A stretch of DNA of 64,000 bases from Mariprofundus aestuarium (GTDB lineage: Bacteria; Pseudomonadota; Zetaproteobacteria; Mariprofundales; Mariprofundaceae): the NCBI RefSeq assembly GCF_002795805.1, contig NZ_CP018799.1:1605001-1669000 (forward strand). Reading direction: 5' to 3'. Under the pieces are notes generated by a model, which worked only from the letters and a program-made list of their open reading frames with translations, did not search any database and was not told the DNA's origin. Each line of letters begins with the position of its first letter. The stretch's first letter is position 1. The position numbers were made by a program, and so were the translations under genes. Below, in pieces: positions 39,511 through 48,915 of the stretch.

Positions 39511-40587
39511 CTACTCCTTCGGCCAGCTGCCATCAGCATGTGGAATAATCCAGAGATGACTGAACCAGTAGTAGCTGCGGTAATTATCTCTTGCCGGGGC
39601 CGTGCAGGTGTATTTAGTTCGTCCGGCAGGAAGATCGGCTTCACTTACGAGCTCGAATATCCTCTTTTTCCTCTCCACCCATTTTATCTCCATCGGTTCG
39701 CCTGATGAGAGAAAGCAGCGCAGCGCCTGCGTTTTAAAACCGGCACTGCCCAACTGTGCCCGCAGTAGAGGCCGCCGCTGATCAGCCTTAAGCACATTAT
39801 CTTCACCATGCAGCACCTTTACCGGCAGTGGCCTGCTGTTCACACGCAGGGCAAATGCCTTTTTGCCGGCATATCTCCCCATCATCGGAAAGCGCGGAAT
39901 TGCTGCGATGTCGGAGAATGGAGAGACCACACCGGACTGTTGCGCCAATCCGGTATAACCAAGCATGACCACAAGGCTTTTCAGTTCCGGGCTAAACTCT
40001 CCGTAGGGGTAGGCCAGAAGCCGCGGCGCTGCACCGGTTTCAGCCTCGATGCGCTGCTGTGCCTTGGTGATATCGGCGCTTACCCGCTTCTCCCACTCCT
40101 GCGTGCTTTCACCTGCTAACCTGCGGATAAGGTGACCATGGCTGCTGGTATGGTTGAGTAGCTCCCCACCCATTTTCCTGACCTCCCTCAACTCATCCCA
40201 GTTCATATAGGCACCATAACGACGATCGATGGCCTGCGGATTAATAAAGATCGCGAACGGCCAGCCGCGTGCCTTCAACAGCGGAACAGCGTTCTGATAG
40301 ATAGATTTGTAACCGTCATCGAAGGTGATAGCAGCGCTTTTTTCCGGTAACGCCTTGCCGGTAGCCACCCACTCCAGAAGCTGTGAGAGCGGCATAACAT
40401 GAAATCCGTTGCGATCGAGGTAATTGAGATGTTCGGAAAACTCGACCGGGTTCACACTGGTCACCGCCGGAGTATCATCAGCAACATGGTGGTAGAGCAG
40501 GATGACAGCATGTTCGGCTGCTGCTGCAGGACTCAACCAGAGAAAGCCGCAGATAAAAGGGATAATCAGCGTCCAGACTCGAAACAT
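39511..40587 (-). CDS. Secreted polysaccharide deacetylase (NodB domain)
   Basis: A 358-residue exported protein. The signal peptide is about 1-20 (FLWLSPAAAAEH). The NodB homology domain has AITFDDGYKS with the catalytic and metal Asp residues, LLNHTSSHGHL with the HxxxH-type metal ligands, and LLAYPYGEFSPELKSLV. A C-terminal domain of about 120 residues follows. The ATG at 40587 has AGGAGG upstream; the longer frame is not supported. Likely it removes acetyl groups from an exported or cell-wall polysaccharide. It is divergent from dtd. Confidence 0.9.
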   Translation of the reverse strand: MFRVWTLIIPFICGFLWLSPAAAAEHAVILLYHHVADDTPAVTSVNPVEFSEHLNYLDRNGFHVMPLSQLLEWVATGKALPEKSAAITFDDGYKSIYQNAVPLLKARGWPFAIFINPQAIDRRYGAYMNWDELREVRKMGGELLNHTSSHGHLIRRLAGESTQEWEKRVSADITKAQQRIEAETGAAPRLLAYPYGEFSPELKSLVVMLGYTGLAQQSGVVSPFSDIAAIPRFPMMGRYAGKKAFALRVNSRPLPVKVLHGEDNVLKADQRRPLLRAQLGSAGFKTQALRCFLSSGEPMEIKWVERKKRIFELVSEADLPAGRTKYTCTAPARDNYRSYYWFSHLWIIPHADGSWPKE

Positions 40588-40676
40588 ATTAACCTCCTGA
40601 TAACTCCCGTAACATACCATGCCACAGGCAGGAGATAGCGAAAAAAACGCCATCTAAAAAGAAACTGGGGGATTTC

Positions 40677-41114
40677 ATGCGTGCAATCATACAACGGGTA
40701 AGCAGTGCAATGCTTGTGACCGATGACACCAAAGTGAAAAAGATCAGCAGAGGCATCGTTGTGCTCATCGGTGTGCAGAAGGGAGATAACGCCGCATCGG
40801 TCAGGAGAATGGCTGAACGGTTGACCAGTTACAGGGTTTTTCCTGATGCAGAGGGGCGCATGAATCTGAGCATCAACGATATTGGCGGTGATATTCTGCT
40901 TGTTCCCAACTTCACCGTTGCCGGCCGACACCAAAAAGGGAACCAGAGCAGGATTCTCAACTGCAGCAGAACCTTCTGAAGGCGAAAAACTGTTTCTGGA
41001 GCTGGCAGAAACTCTTACAAACCGTTTCCCCTCCCTGCAGACCGGCGTCTTCGCGCCAACATGCAAATCTCCCTCACCAATGATGGCCCGGTTACATTTA
41101 TTCTGGAGAGCTGA
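40677..41114 (+). pseudogene. dtd: D-aminoacyl-tRNA deacylase, broken by two frameshifts
   Basis: Dtd removes D-amino acids from mischarged tRNAs. The reading frame starts normally (MRAIIQRVSSAMLV; GGGGGA site upstream) through GGDILLVPNFTVAG. It then needs a +1 shift near 40925 to continue as DTKKGTRAGFSTAAEPSEGE, and a compensating shift near 41046 to return to the first frame and finish as RANMQISLTNDGPVTFILES. Unshifted, it stops at 40979 after 100 residues and lacks the C-terminal GP motif. Both breaks sit next to GGC and look like one extra C and one missing C. They may be base-calling errors or true decay. All family motifs are otherwise well preserved. Confidence 0.8.
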
Positions 41115-41122
41115 TACCTAGG

Positions 41123-41170
41123 AGGGGAATGTCACCGATTTAGCGGTGGACGCAAAACCCGCCTCCTTCT
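41123..41170 (+). other. Nested inverted repeats upstream of DASS transporter
   Basis: AGGAGG and CCTCCT enclose an inner hairpin, GTCACCG-ATTTAG-CGGTGGAC (one bulged G), and a GGACGCAAAACC stretch. It could be a structured 5' leader. The GACGCAAA string is reminiscent of a GEMM riboswitch, but the other required helices were not found. Confidence 0.3.
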
Positions 41171-41231
41171 ATGCTGTTCTCATGAATAAAACGGCACCTT
41201 ACAGCAACGGCAGCCTGAACATGGAAAAGCG

Positions 41232-42689
41232 TTGAGTATCAACAGTAAAAACGCAGCCATCTTCGCCGGCCCTGCAGTTGCAACAGCCTGCCTACTGCTG
41301 GTCGATATCACAGGTCATCCCACCGCATCTGCCATGCTCGCCGTTGCGCTCTGGATGGCAATCTGGTGGATCTCTGAATGTGTGCCGCTGGGGGCGACAG
41401 CAATGATCCCGTTGGTCGCCTTCCCCCTGCTCGGCATTGCAGCAGGCAAGGAGATAGCCCCCCGCTACTTTAACAGCATCATTTTTCTCTTTATCGGCGG
41501 CTTCCTGATCGCCCAGGCGATGGAGAACTGCGGCCTGCATAAACGCATCGCACTGAATATGCTCAGCCGCCTGCATGCCAGCCCTCTGCAGCTGGCCATG
41601 GGCTTTGCCGGAGCAACGGCATTCCTCTCCATGTGGATATCCAATACTGCTACCGCCATGCTGATGGTAACCATTGCCCTGCCGCTACTGAAACGGCTGA
41701 TGGAGGAGCATGATGCAGAAGAGATTGCCCCGGTGGCTGCCACCTTCCTGTTGATTATCGCTTACTCGGCTAACATCGGTGGTATGGGCACGCCTGTCGG
41801 CTCACCGCCCAACCTGGTTTTCCTTGAAAACATGCGTGTAAGCCTGCCCAACTCTGTTCCCTCGTTCCTTGAGTGGATGATGATCGGCATTCCGATGGTG
41901 ATTGTCGGCCTTATCGTCCTTTTTGTCATTCTCGGCCCGAGGCTGGCGAAGCTGCCCTGGAAAGGATCGGATGGAACTCAACTTAAACAGTCCCTGCATG
42001 ACTTGGGGCGCATGCGACTGGAGGAGAAGCTGGTTGCATGGGTACTTACCATTACAGCACTGCTCTGGATGACCCGTTCCGGCATCCAGAGCGAGGGACT
42101 GGATATTCCCGGCTGGTCCTCCCTGCTTCCATACAAAGGTGTAGATGACGGCACTGTTGCCATTTTCATGGCCTCGCTTCTCTTTCTGTTTCGCGGTGAA
42201 GAGGGTAGTGCCGTTCTCGGGCGCGAAGCCTTTTCCAAGCTGCCTTGGGATATTGTACTGCTCTTCGGTGGCGGCTTTGCACTTGCCTACGGCATGCAGC
42301 ACTCGGGCCTCTCTTTCTGGATCGGCGAACAGTTAGAGTTCCTCAAAACCGTGCCGCTTCCACTGATGATGCTGGTTGTAGCCGTGGTGATCATTTTTCT
42401 GACCGAGATCACCAGCAACACCGCAACCACGCAGGTGATGCTGCCGATCCTTGCAGCTGCCAGCCTTGCCAATGGTCTCGATGCGATGTCGGTGATGCTG
42501 GTGGCCACCATCGGCGCCTCATGCGCGTTCATGCTGCCGGTTGCAACGCCGCCCAACGCCATTATCTTCGGCTCCGGCCTTGTGCCGATGCACGCCATGG
42601 TCAGGGCAGGTATTCGATTGAATCTGATTATGATTGTCGTGGTAACAGCCATGGTTTATCTCTTCCGCCCACTTCTACCTGCCATCTGA
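41232..42689 (+). CDS. DASS/SLC13-family sodium-coupled anion symporter
   Basis: A 485-residue, about 12-TM transporter. Both SNT substrate/Na+ motifs are visible: WISNTATAMLMV and ITSNTATTQVMLPI, plus GTPVGSPPNLVFLENM. The family carries dicarboxylates, citrate, sulfate or phosphate; specificity cannot be told from sequence. The start is a TTG, with the stop of a four-codon ORF (ATGGAAAAGCGTTGA) overlapping it. A structured leader may lie upstream. Confidence 0.92.
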   Translation: MSINSKNAAIFAGPAVATACLLLVDITGHPTASAMLAVALWMAIWWISECVPLGATAMIPLVAFPLLGIAAGKEIAPRYFNSIIFLFIGGFLIAQAMENCGLHKRIALNMLSRLHASPLQLAMGFAGATAFLSMWISNTATAMLMVTIALPLLKRLMEEHDAEEIAPVAATFLLIIAYSANIGGMGTPVGSPPNLVFLENMRVSLPNSVPSFLEWMMIGIPMVIVGLIVLFVILGPRLAKLPWKGSDGTQLKQSLHDLGRMRLEEKLVAWVLTITALLWMTRSGIQSEGLDIPGWSSLLPYKGVDDGTVAIFMASLLFLFRGEEGSAVLGREAFSKLPWDIVLLFGGGFALAYGMQHSGLSFWIGEQLEFLKTVPLPLMMLVVAVVIIFLTEITSNTATTQVMLPILAAASLANGLDAMSVMLVATIGASCAFMLPVATPPNAIIFGSGLVPMHAMVRAGIRLNLIMIVVVTAMVYLFRPLLPAI

Positions 42690-42813
42690 ATTTTCGATCA
42701 ACCTGATCAAATTTTATTGATTTACTAGCCGATTCAATCAGCTCAAGAATTCGCTCGCGGTTTCACAAAGCCGCCTTGATTTTCAGTGAAATTATGTCAG
42801 GAGAGCAACACAT

Positions 42814-42960
42814 ATGGGTCATCACGCATTTGATTACTCAATTTGGGAAAAGGGTGAAACCCCGAAGCAGGAAAAACTGAAACACAGCCAACGATTCGAA
42901 CTGAAACAGCAACAGAAAAAGAAACGAGACTATGATGAGTGGGATGAGTGGGAGGATTAA
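42814..42960 (+). CDS. Small charged protein, 48 residues
   Basis: A short ORF with good support: AGGAGAG lies eight bases before the ATG and a strong terminator lies 60 bases after its stop. The product starts MGHHAFDYSIWEKGETPKQ, continues as a Lys/Gln-rich helix (LKQQQKKKRDYDEW) and ends in an acidic EWED. It has no TM and no cysteine. No homologue is recognised. The arrangement (own ribosome site, own terminator, 123 bases clear upstream) is what is expected of an independent small gene. Confidence 0.6.
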   Translation: MGHHAFDYSIWEKGETPKQEKLKHSQRFELKQQQKKKRDYDEWDEWED

Positions 42961-43019
42961 ACAGCATAACCAAGCTGGCTAAACTAAAACCCCAGAACTC
43001 CTTCCAGCCACAAAAGAAT

Positions 43020-43048
43020 GAGGCCCCCTGATGTAGTCAGGGGGCCTC
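43020..43048 (+). terminator. Strong terminator after small ORF
   Basis: GAGGCCCCCTGA and TCAGGGGGCCTC make a perfect 12-base stem around TGTAG, followed by TTCATTT. It could also act on minus-strand readthrough from the MBL gene. Confidence 0.85.
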
Positions 43049-43166
43049 TTCATTTCACTTGCTGGTCACTCATAAGGTGCTGTTGATGCATATGGAAAAA
43101 CGAAGCCTGAAAAAGAGATAAAACGATTAACAAGAAAGGTAAGAGCCTCTTTTGCTTAGACTTCAA

Positions 43167-44048
43167 CTACCATTCGATACTCAACCCCTCTCTGGCCAGT
43201 GCGATCTCTGGCACATCAACAGTGAGACTCTCCAGACTCTCCTTGAAAACCGCCTCCAGCGCATCATCACTGCGCGTCGGTTCGTGGTGGGTCAGGAACA
43301 GCCGTTTCGCCTGCGCCTTCTCGGCCATCTTCATACAACTCTGGAAGGTGCCGTGTCCCCACCCTTTCTTGGAGGGGTACTCAGCCTCAGTATAAGAGGA
43401 GTCTGCAATCAGAACATCCACACCTTGAATCTGTTCAAGGAAATCGGCTTCGTTTTGCTCCAGAAGAGACTGGTACATATCGAACTCATCATCTTCCGGA
43501 TCATAAATATTATACGGCTTCTCATAATCGCCTGTAAAAAACATCGATTTGCCACGGCAATCGATCCTATAACCGAAATTGACCACCGGATGATTCAGCA
43601 GTACAGGTGTGATGGTAACCTCACCGAGGGTAACCTTTTCCCCCTCTTTCAGAGAAACATAATCAATTTTTGCATTCAGCTCACATTCTCTAATCGGAAA
43701 AAATCGATACTGCAGCTGCACACTGAGAATCTCATCGATGCTGTTATGGGTAATCGGATCAGAAGCACCATAAATTGTGGCACGATTATTCGGTACAAAC
43801 AGAGGGATGAAAAATGGCAGCCCCTGAATATGGTCCCAGTGAGGATGGGTATTGAAGATATGAGCATGTAACGGAAATTCACCAAACAGCGTCTGTGACA
43901 AAGGAAAGATACCGGTTCCGGCATCGAGAATAATTAGGTGCCCATCATCGGTTCTGACTTCGATACAGGTCGTATTGCCACCATATCGAACCGTGTTAGG
44001 TCCCGGCGATGGAATCGAACCGCGCACACCCCAGAAACAGACCTTCAT
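43167..44048 (-). CDS. MBL-fold metallohydrolase (phosphodiesterase-like)
   Basis: A 293-residue metallo-beta-lactamase-fold enzyme. The N-terminus MKVCFWGVRGSIPSPGPNTV and the metal motif THPHWDHIQG, with later His and Asp ligands (LFFTGDYEKP, FLTHHEPTRSD), match the MBL branch that includes phosphodiesterase-like and PhnP-like enzymes. The substrate is unknown. Its start overlaps the stop of the HDOD gene by ATGA, so the two are translationally coupled. A nucleotide or signalling substrate is plausible but not shown. Confidence 0.9.
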   Translation of the reverse strand: MKVCFWGVRGSIPSPGPNTVRYGGNTTCIEVRTDDGHLIILDAGTGIFPLSQTLFGEFPLHAHIFNTHPHWDHIQGLPFFIPLFVPNNRATIYGASDPITHNSIDEILSVQLQYRFFPIRECELNAKIDYVSLKEGEKVTLGEVTITPVLLNHPVVNFGYRIDCRGKSMFFTGDYEKPYNIYDPEDDEFDMYQSLLEQNEADFLEQIQGVDVLIADSSYTEAEYPSKKGWGHGTFQSCMKMAEKAQAKRLFLTHHEPTRSDDALEAVFKESLESLTVDVPEIALAREGLSIEW

Positions 44049-44905
44049 CCGCGCACCGCACTGATAAGCCTGCCAACCTCATCCGGAAGCCCCTGCATCT
44101 GCGCCACCACATCCTCAAGAGTGCATTCCAGACGCCGACTCATGATTTCGGAAAAATCGCCGACATATGGGTCTCCGTTATCTCCAAGCTGCATTGCCTT
44201 TACGACAGTGCTTGCAGCTGCCACGGTCAATGTCAGGTCAGATGAATCCTTGTTACAATCTAACTGCGTTCTGATGCAGTTCACCAGCTGCTCAGGCAAC
44301 TTCCAGCTCTCGGCAAGCATAGCCCCCACCTCCGCACTGGATATACCCAGATGCTCCATTTCGACTAACTTCAGTGGCAAACCCTTCTCTTTAGCTTCAC
44401 GAATGAGCTTTCCATAGGTCGCCGGTTCAAACTGGATAAACACCGCTTTGCCAAAGTCATGCAGCAGGCCAGCGACAAAATGGTCGGAAGCATCACGGAT
44501 ATGGAGCTTGTTCTTCGCCAGCCACTGGGCAACTGACGCAGTGGCAAGTGAATGCGTCAAAAAATCTGACATCTTTAGTTCAGGAATACTCTGCCTTGGC
44601 AGTGCATCGATCGTGGCGACACTGACAGCAAGGTTCTTAACCGTATTCAGGCCAAGATAGACCAGCGCATGCTGAACCGACGAAACATTCCGGGACAATG
44701 CAAAAAAGGCAGAATTCACCATCTTCAGGATTTTCATGGTCATCACCGGATCGCGCTCAATCACCTTCACAAGATCCTTGGGAGAGCAGTTGATGTCGGT
44801 GGTAATCTCTATGATCCGGCACACGCTTTCGGGAAACGCAGGCATGGAGTCCACCATGATCGTTAAACGCCGTTTTAAATCTTCACCACTATTAGTCGTT
44901 GTCAT
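44045..44905 (-). CDS. HDOD-domain signalling protein
   Basis: A 286-residue protein consisting mostly of an HDOD domain (about 12-210). Typical features are MPAFPESVCRIIEI, IERDPVMTMKILKMVNSAFF and GLLHDFGKAVFIQF, with the altered HD motif of the family. HDOD proteins usually work in regulatory pathways (motility, stress, second messengers) rather than as hydrolases. It ends in an ATGA overlap with the MBL-fold gene. No receiver or GGDEF domain is attached. Confidence 0.88.
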   Translation of the reverse strand: MTTTNSGEDLKRRLTIMVDSMPAFPESVCRIIEITTDINCSPKDLVKVIERDPVMTMKILKMVNSAFFALSRNVSSVQHALVYLGLNTVKNLAVSVATIDALPRQSIPELKMSDFLTHSLATASVAQWLAKNKLHIRDASDHFVAGLLHDFGKAVFIQFEPATYGKLIREAKEKGLPLKLVEMEHLGISSAEVGAMLAESWKLPEQLVNCIRTQLDCNKDSSDLTLTVAAASTVVKAMQLGDNGDPYVGDFSEIMSRRLECTLEDVVAQMQGLPDEVGRLISAVRG

Positions 44906-45037
44906 GTGCCCTCAGAGCAAGAATCATACCGCATTGATCATCAGGTTCGCACCTCTTAGAGCCGCTACCAGAGTTGCAAAACTTACGCATTAAGTTAACT
45001 CGACACAAGGGAGGCGATACTGTCAGGCGAGCGTTCT

Positions 45038-45166
45038 ATGCCATTTTATCGGGTAGAAGAAACCCTTCAAGAACTACTAGAATTCAGGTGCAGAGAAACA
45101 CATTTAATAAAACTCGGCATAAAACAGGGTAGCCATAACATTGACATCGGAGCCCCCCCTTCCTAA
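45038..45166 (+). CDS. Possible 42-residue ORF upstream of hemL
   Basis: An open stretch beginning [16 protein letters not shown] in the 293 bases between the HDOD gene and hemL. It has no convincing ribosome-binding site. It may be spurious; nothing else was seen in this gap beyond presumed promoters. Confidence 0.2.
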   Translation: MPFYRVEETLQELLEFRCRETHLIKLGIKQGSHNIDIGAPPS

Positions 45167-45198
45167 CGTCGCGTCACTTTTCGAAACAAGGATTTCTC

Positions 45199-46500
45199 AT
45201 GTCAACCACTACCCAGTCACAAAAAGATTTCGAACAGGCCTGCAAGCTGCTTCCGGGTGGCGTCAATTCACCTGTTCGCGCCTTCAAGTCGGTCGGCGGC
45301 ACCCCCCGCTTCTTTGCCAAAGCCAGTGGTGCCTATGTCTGGGATGTCGATAACAACCAGTACATCGATTATGTCGGTTCCTGGGGTCCGATGATTCTTG
45401 GCCACACCCACCCCGATGTCGTCAAAGGCGTACAGGAGACTGCCGCGCTCGGCATGAGCTTCGGCGCACCGTGTGAACTGGAGATCGATCTGGCACAGCT
45501 TGTGATCGATATGGTGCCTTCGATTGATGTAGTCCGTTTTGTAAACTCAGGATCTGAAGCAACCATGAGTGCGCTGCGACTGGCGCGTGGTTTCACTGGC
45601 CGTGATAAGTTCATCAAGTTTGACGGCGGTTACCACGGTCATGCCGATGGCTTTCTGGTTAAAGCTGGTTCCGGCGCAGCGACCTTTGGCGAACCTGACT
45701 CTGCAGGTGTACCTGCTGATTATGCCAAGCTGACCCTGACTGCTCCATTCAATGATATTGAAGCGGTGAAAAATCTCTTCGCCGAGAACAAGGGTGAAAT
45801 TGCCTGCATCTTCGTTGAACCTGTACCGGGCAATACCGGTGTAATGCTGCTCAACGACAACGGTTTCCTGCAGCAGCTGCGTGACATCTGTGATGCTGAA
45901 GGCGCTCTATTGATCTTTGACGAGGTGATGTGTGGTTTCCGTGTCTCTGCCGGTGGTGCACAGGAGCGTTTCGGTATCATGCCTGACCTCACCTGTCTGG
46001 GTAAAATTATCGGTGGTGGCCTGCCGGTCGGCGCTTACGGTGGTCGTGAAGAGATCATGCGTAAGATTTCTCCCGATGGCCCTGTCTATCAGGCAGGTAC
46101 ACTTTCCGGCAATCCACTGGCTATGCGTGCGGGCATTGAAACACTCTCTCGCCTGCGTGTACCGGGCTTCTATGAGGATCTGGAGCGCAAAACCACCCGT
46201 CTGGTTGAAGGCCTGCTGGAAGGTTGCAAGGCTGCCGGTGTTCCTGCCGTAGCTAATCAGGTTGGTGCGATGTTCACTGTATTCTTTACCGAGCTTGATG
46301 CGGTCACCTGCTGCTCCGATGTTAGTAACCACTGCGACCTAGCCTTCTTCGGTAAGTTTTTTAACGCCATGCTCGATGAGGGCGTTTACCTCGCCCCATC
46401 CCAGTATGAAGCCGCATTTATGTCGGCAGCCCACACCGATGCAGATGTAGAAAACACCATCGCCGCAGCCTCTCGTGCACTCGCGAAGCTGACAGCATGA
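45199..46500 (+). CDS. hemL: Glutamate-1-semialdehyde 2,1-aminomutase
   Basis: PLP enzyme that makes 5-aminolevulinate for haem in the C5 pathway. The 433-residue product shows [15 protein letters not shown], the [12 protein letters not shown] segment, [18 protein letters not shown] and the PLP region [11 protein letters not shown], with the PLP-lysine in [22 protein letters not shown] precedes the ATG. The TGA overlaps the hisI ATG (ATGA), so haem and histidine genes are translationally coupled here. Confidence 0.97.
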   Translation: MSTTTQSQKDFEQACKLLPGGVNSPVRAFKSVGGTPRFFAKASGAYVWDVDNNQYIDYVGSWGPMILGHTHPDVVKGVQETAALGMSFGAPCELEIDLAQLVIDMVPSIDVVRFVNSGSEATMSALRLARGFTGRDKFIKFDGGYHGHADGFLVKAGSGAATFGEPDSAGVPADYAKLTLTAPFNDIEAVKNLFAENKGEIACIFVEPVPGNTGVMLLNDNGFLQQLRDICDAEGALLIFDEVMCGFRVSAGGAQERFGIMPDLTCLGKIIGGGLPVGAYGGREEIMRKISPDGPVYQAGTLSGNPLAMRAGIETLSRLRVPGFYEDLERKTTRLVEGLLEGCKAAGVPAVANQVGAMFTVFFTELDAVTCCSDVSNHCDLAFFGKFFNAMLDEGVYLAPSQYEAAFMSAAHTDADVENTIAAASRALAKLTA

Positions 46501-46853
46501 GCCTGCTCGAAAAAATCAAGTTCAACGAAGCAGGACTCGTTCCTGCTATCGCACAGGATGCAGCCACTGGCCGCGTGTTGATGATGGCCTGGATGAATGA
46601 AGAGGCACTTGAGCAGACTCTGGCAACAGGCTTTGCCCACTACTACTCCCGCTCCCGTAGCAAGCAGTGGAAAAAAGGTGAATCCTCGGGACACGTGCAG
46701 AAGGTGATTGATATGTTTCTCGACTGTGATGGCGATACCCTGCTGCTTATCATCGAGCAGACCGGCCCCGCCTGCCACACCAACCGTAAATCCTGCTTTT
46801 ACAAACAGCGTCAGGATGGCGAGTGGATTACCATTGAGGAGCCCATCATATGA
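46497..46853 (+). CDS. hisI: Phosphoribosyl-AMP cyclohydrolase
   Basis: Opens the purine ring in histidine synthesis. The 118-residue product has [30 protein letters not shown] and the metal-binding [20 protein letters not shown] with NRKSCFY. It is separate from HisE, unlike the fused HisIE of enterics. It overlaps hemL upstream and hisE downstream, each by ATGA. Confidence 0.96.
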   Translation: MSLLEKIKFNEAGLVPAIAQDAATGRVLMMAWMNEEALEQTLATGFAHYYSRSRSKQWKKGESSGHVQKVIDMFLDCDGDTLLLIIEQTGPACHTNRKSCFYKQRQDGEWITIEEPII

Positions 46854-47161
46854 GTGATATTCTGAAAGAGTTAGCGGCCATACTGGAAGCGCGCAAGTCC
46901 GAATCACCTGACTCCTCTTATGTAGCCTCCCTCTACGCCAAACCGGATAAAATGCTGGAGAAGATCGGTGAAGAAGCAGTGGAAACGATCATTGCTGCTA
47001 AGAATGAGGATCGTGAACAGATCATCTATGAAACCGCAGATCTCTGGTTCCACTCTATGGTGATGCTGGCCCAGAAAGGGTTATCACCGGATGATGTTCT
47101 CAATGAACTGGCCCGCCGCTTTGGCGTTTCGGGGCACGATGAAAAGGCATCTAGAAAATAG
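46850..47161 (+). CDS. hisE: Phosphoribosyl-ATP pyrophosphatase
   Basis: Removes pyrophosphate from PR-ATP, the second step of histidine synthesis. The 103-residue product is an all-alpha MazG-like fold with [19 protein letters not shown] and [14 protein letters not shown], the EExxE metal-binding pattern. It starts inside the end of hisI (ATGA overlap). It catalyses the step just before HisI's, so the pair works in sequence. Confidence 0.96.
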   Translation: MSDILKELAAILEARKSESPDSSYVASLYAKPDKMLEKIGEEAVETIIAAKNEDREQIIYETADLWFHSMVMLAQKGLSPDDVLNELARRFGVSGHDEKASRK

Positions 47162-47213
47162 CCTGACGACAAACAATGGGATGGAGTTAAAGAAATTCAG
47201 CCAAGGAGAAAGC

Positions 47214-47282
47214 ATGGACAATACCTGTTCTAAAACCATACCTCCGAGATCTTTAGTTCACTCGCTGCCCGATTGCGCCTGA
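47214..47282 (+). CDS. Possible 22-codon leader peptide before the Kef-type gene
   Basis: ATG with an excellent CCAAGGAGAAAGC ribosome site, encoding MDNTCSKTIPPRSLVHSLP plus three residues. It ends 31 bases before the TTG start of the antiporter. It may be a translated leader; the alternative is a remnant of a longer gene. Confidence 0.35.
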   Translation: MDNTCSKTIPPRSLVHSLPDCA

Positions 47283-47313
47283 TTGTATGTCACTGAACAT
47301 CCCACGATAAATT

Positions 47314-48915
47314 TTGGAACCGCAACTCCTCTCCATTCATTACAGTGACCCGCTCTGGATAGCTACCGCTTTTCTGTGTGGGTTAGTGATCAGCCGGGTG
47401 GGTCTGCCGCCGATGGTCGGCTTTCTGGCAGCAGGATTTTTGCTCAACGCTCTGGGGGTGGAAGGTGGTGATTTCCTCAATGTCATGGCAGATCTTGGCA
47501 TCACTCTGCTGCTATTCTCCATTGGTCTCAAGCTCAAGATAAAGTCGTTAGTCAGGCCCGAGGTGTGGGGTGTCGCGACACTACATATGGGCATGATCAC
47601 GCTTCTGGTCGCCGCCATAATAATGGTACTCTCATATACCAGCCTGCCGCTTATTTCCGGCGTTGATATAGGGACAGCCCTACTCATCGGTTTCGCCATG
47701 TCTTTCTCCAGCACAGTATTCGCGGTAAAGATCCTCGACGAGATGGGTGCGACGAATGCCAGACATGGGCAGGTCGCGATTGGTCTGTTGGTGGTGCAGG
47801 ACATCGCGGCAGTCGTATTTATTGCTGCCTCAATGGGTAAGTTACCTACGCCATGGGCGATGGCGTTGATTGGGCTGATTCCCCTGCGCTTCCTGATTTA
47901 CAGGATACTCGACAGAGTCGGACATGGTGAGCTGCTGATTCTGTTCGGTATTGCACTAGCACTGGTCGGCGCGGATATCTTTGAATTGGTCGGTATCAAG
48001 GCAGATGTCGGAGCGCTGGTATTCGGGATGATGCTTGCAAACCACCCTAAAGCCAACGAGCTGTCGAAAGCTCTGCTTGGCCTCAAGGAGTTGTTTCTGG
48101 TGGGGTTCTTCCTCAGCGTCGGCATGACTACCCTGCCGGGTTGGAGTGAAGCGCTCATTGCGTTGCTGTTCGTCCTGATCTTGCCACTAAAAATAGCGAT
48201 CTATTTCGGGCTCTTTAACCTGTTTCGCCTCAGGTCCAGCACCTCATTGCGCGCCTCACTCAACCTTGCAAACTACAGTGAGTTTGGTCTGATTGTCGGT
48301 GCTATAGCTGTCTCGGCAGGATGGTTACCAACAGAGTGGCTCGCTGTTTTTGCTGTCGTGATGTCGATCTCATTTATCGTTTCAGCACCATTGGTGAATG
48401 TCCGGGATAGGCTATATCAGGTATGGCGCCCATGGCTCAAACGGTTCGAACGCTCAGAGCGTCTTCCCGGAGAAGAGAACCTGGAGTTGGCGAGCATTAA
48501 GGTGGTGGTGTTCGGCATGGGGCGGATGGGAACTGCGGCCTACAACGTATTAGAGCCGGACTATGCTGCTAGCCTAATCGGTGTGGAGATAGAGCAGGAG
48601 AAGGCTATTAAGCACTCTGCAGAGGGGCGAAATGTCGTTAGCGGGGATGCGACCAATCCAGATTTCTGGACTCGCGCACCGGAATTGCTCGACAAACTGG
48701 AGTGGGTATTGCTGACCTTACCATCACAAAAGGCAAATATGGATGCCGCATTGCGACTTAAAGAGATGGGATATCAGGGGCGTATCGCTGCTACGACAAA
48801 ATTCCGGGATGAGGAAGATGCTTTGAAGGCTATTGGCGTCGACCACACTTTCAATATCTACACCGAAGCTGGCTTGGGGTTCGCCAATGAACTACAGACT
48901 TTCGTGGGTAAATAG
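47314..48915 (+). CDS. Kef-type K+/H+ antiporter with TrkA-N domain
   Basis: A 533-residue CPA2-family antiporter. About 12 TMs occupy residues 10-375 (core SFSSTVFAVKILDEMGA, then GQVAIGLLVVQDIAAVVFIA). A cytoplasmic TrkA-N/RCK domain (about 395-530) begins KVVVFGMGRMGTAAYNVLEP, a nucleotide-binding GxGxxG. A TrkA-C domain is not evident. The start is a TTG without a good ribosome-binding site. A short ORF with an excellent one lies just upstream. Cation specificity is inferred. Confidence 0.88.
   Translation: MEPQLLSIHYSDPLWIATAFLCGLVISRVGLPPMVGFLAAGFLLNALGVEGGDFLNVMADLGITLLLFSIGLKLKIKSLVRPEVWGVATLHMGMITLLVAAIIMVLSYTSLPLISGVDIGTALLIGFAMSFSSTVFAVKILDEMGATNARHGQVAIGLLVVQDIAAVVFIAASMGKLPTPWAMALIGLIPLRFLIYRILDRVGHGELLILFGIALALVGADIFELVGIKADVGALVFGMMLANHPKANELSKALLGLKELFLVGFFLSVGMTTLPGWSEALIALLFVLILPLKIAIYFGLFNLFRLRSSTSLRASLNLANYSEFGLIVGAIAVSAGWLPTEWLAVFAVVMSISFIVSAPLVNVRDRLYQVWRPWLKRFERSERLPGEENLELASIKVVVFGMGRMGTAAYNVLEPDYAASLIGVEIEQEKAIKHSAEGRNVVSGDATNPDFWTRAPELLDKLEWVLLTLPSQKANMDAALRLKEMGYQGRIAATTKFRDEEDALKAIGVDHTFNIYTEAGLGFANELQTFVGK

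Noticed and set aside
41140-41165. Cyclic di-GMP (GEMM) riboswitch suggested by GGACGCAAAACC
   Set aside because: The upstream GGGCAAACC strand, the GAAA tetraloop and the second helix of the GEMM consensus are missing, so only an unspecific structured leader was recorded.
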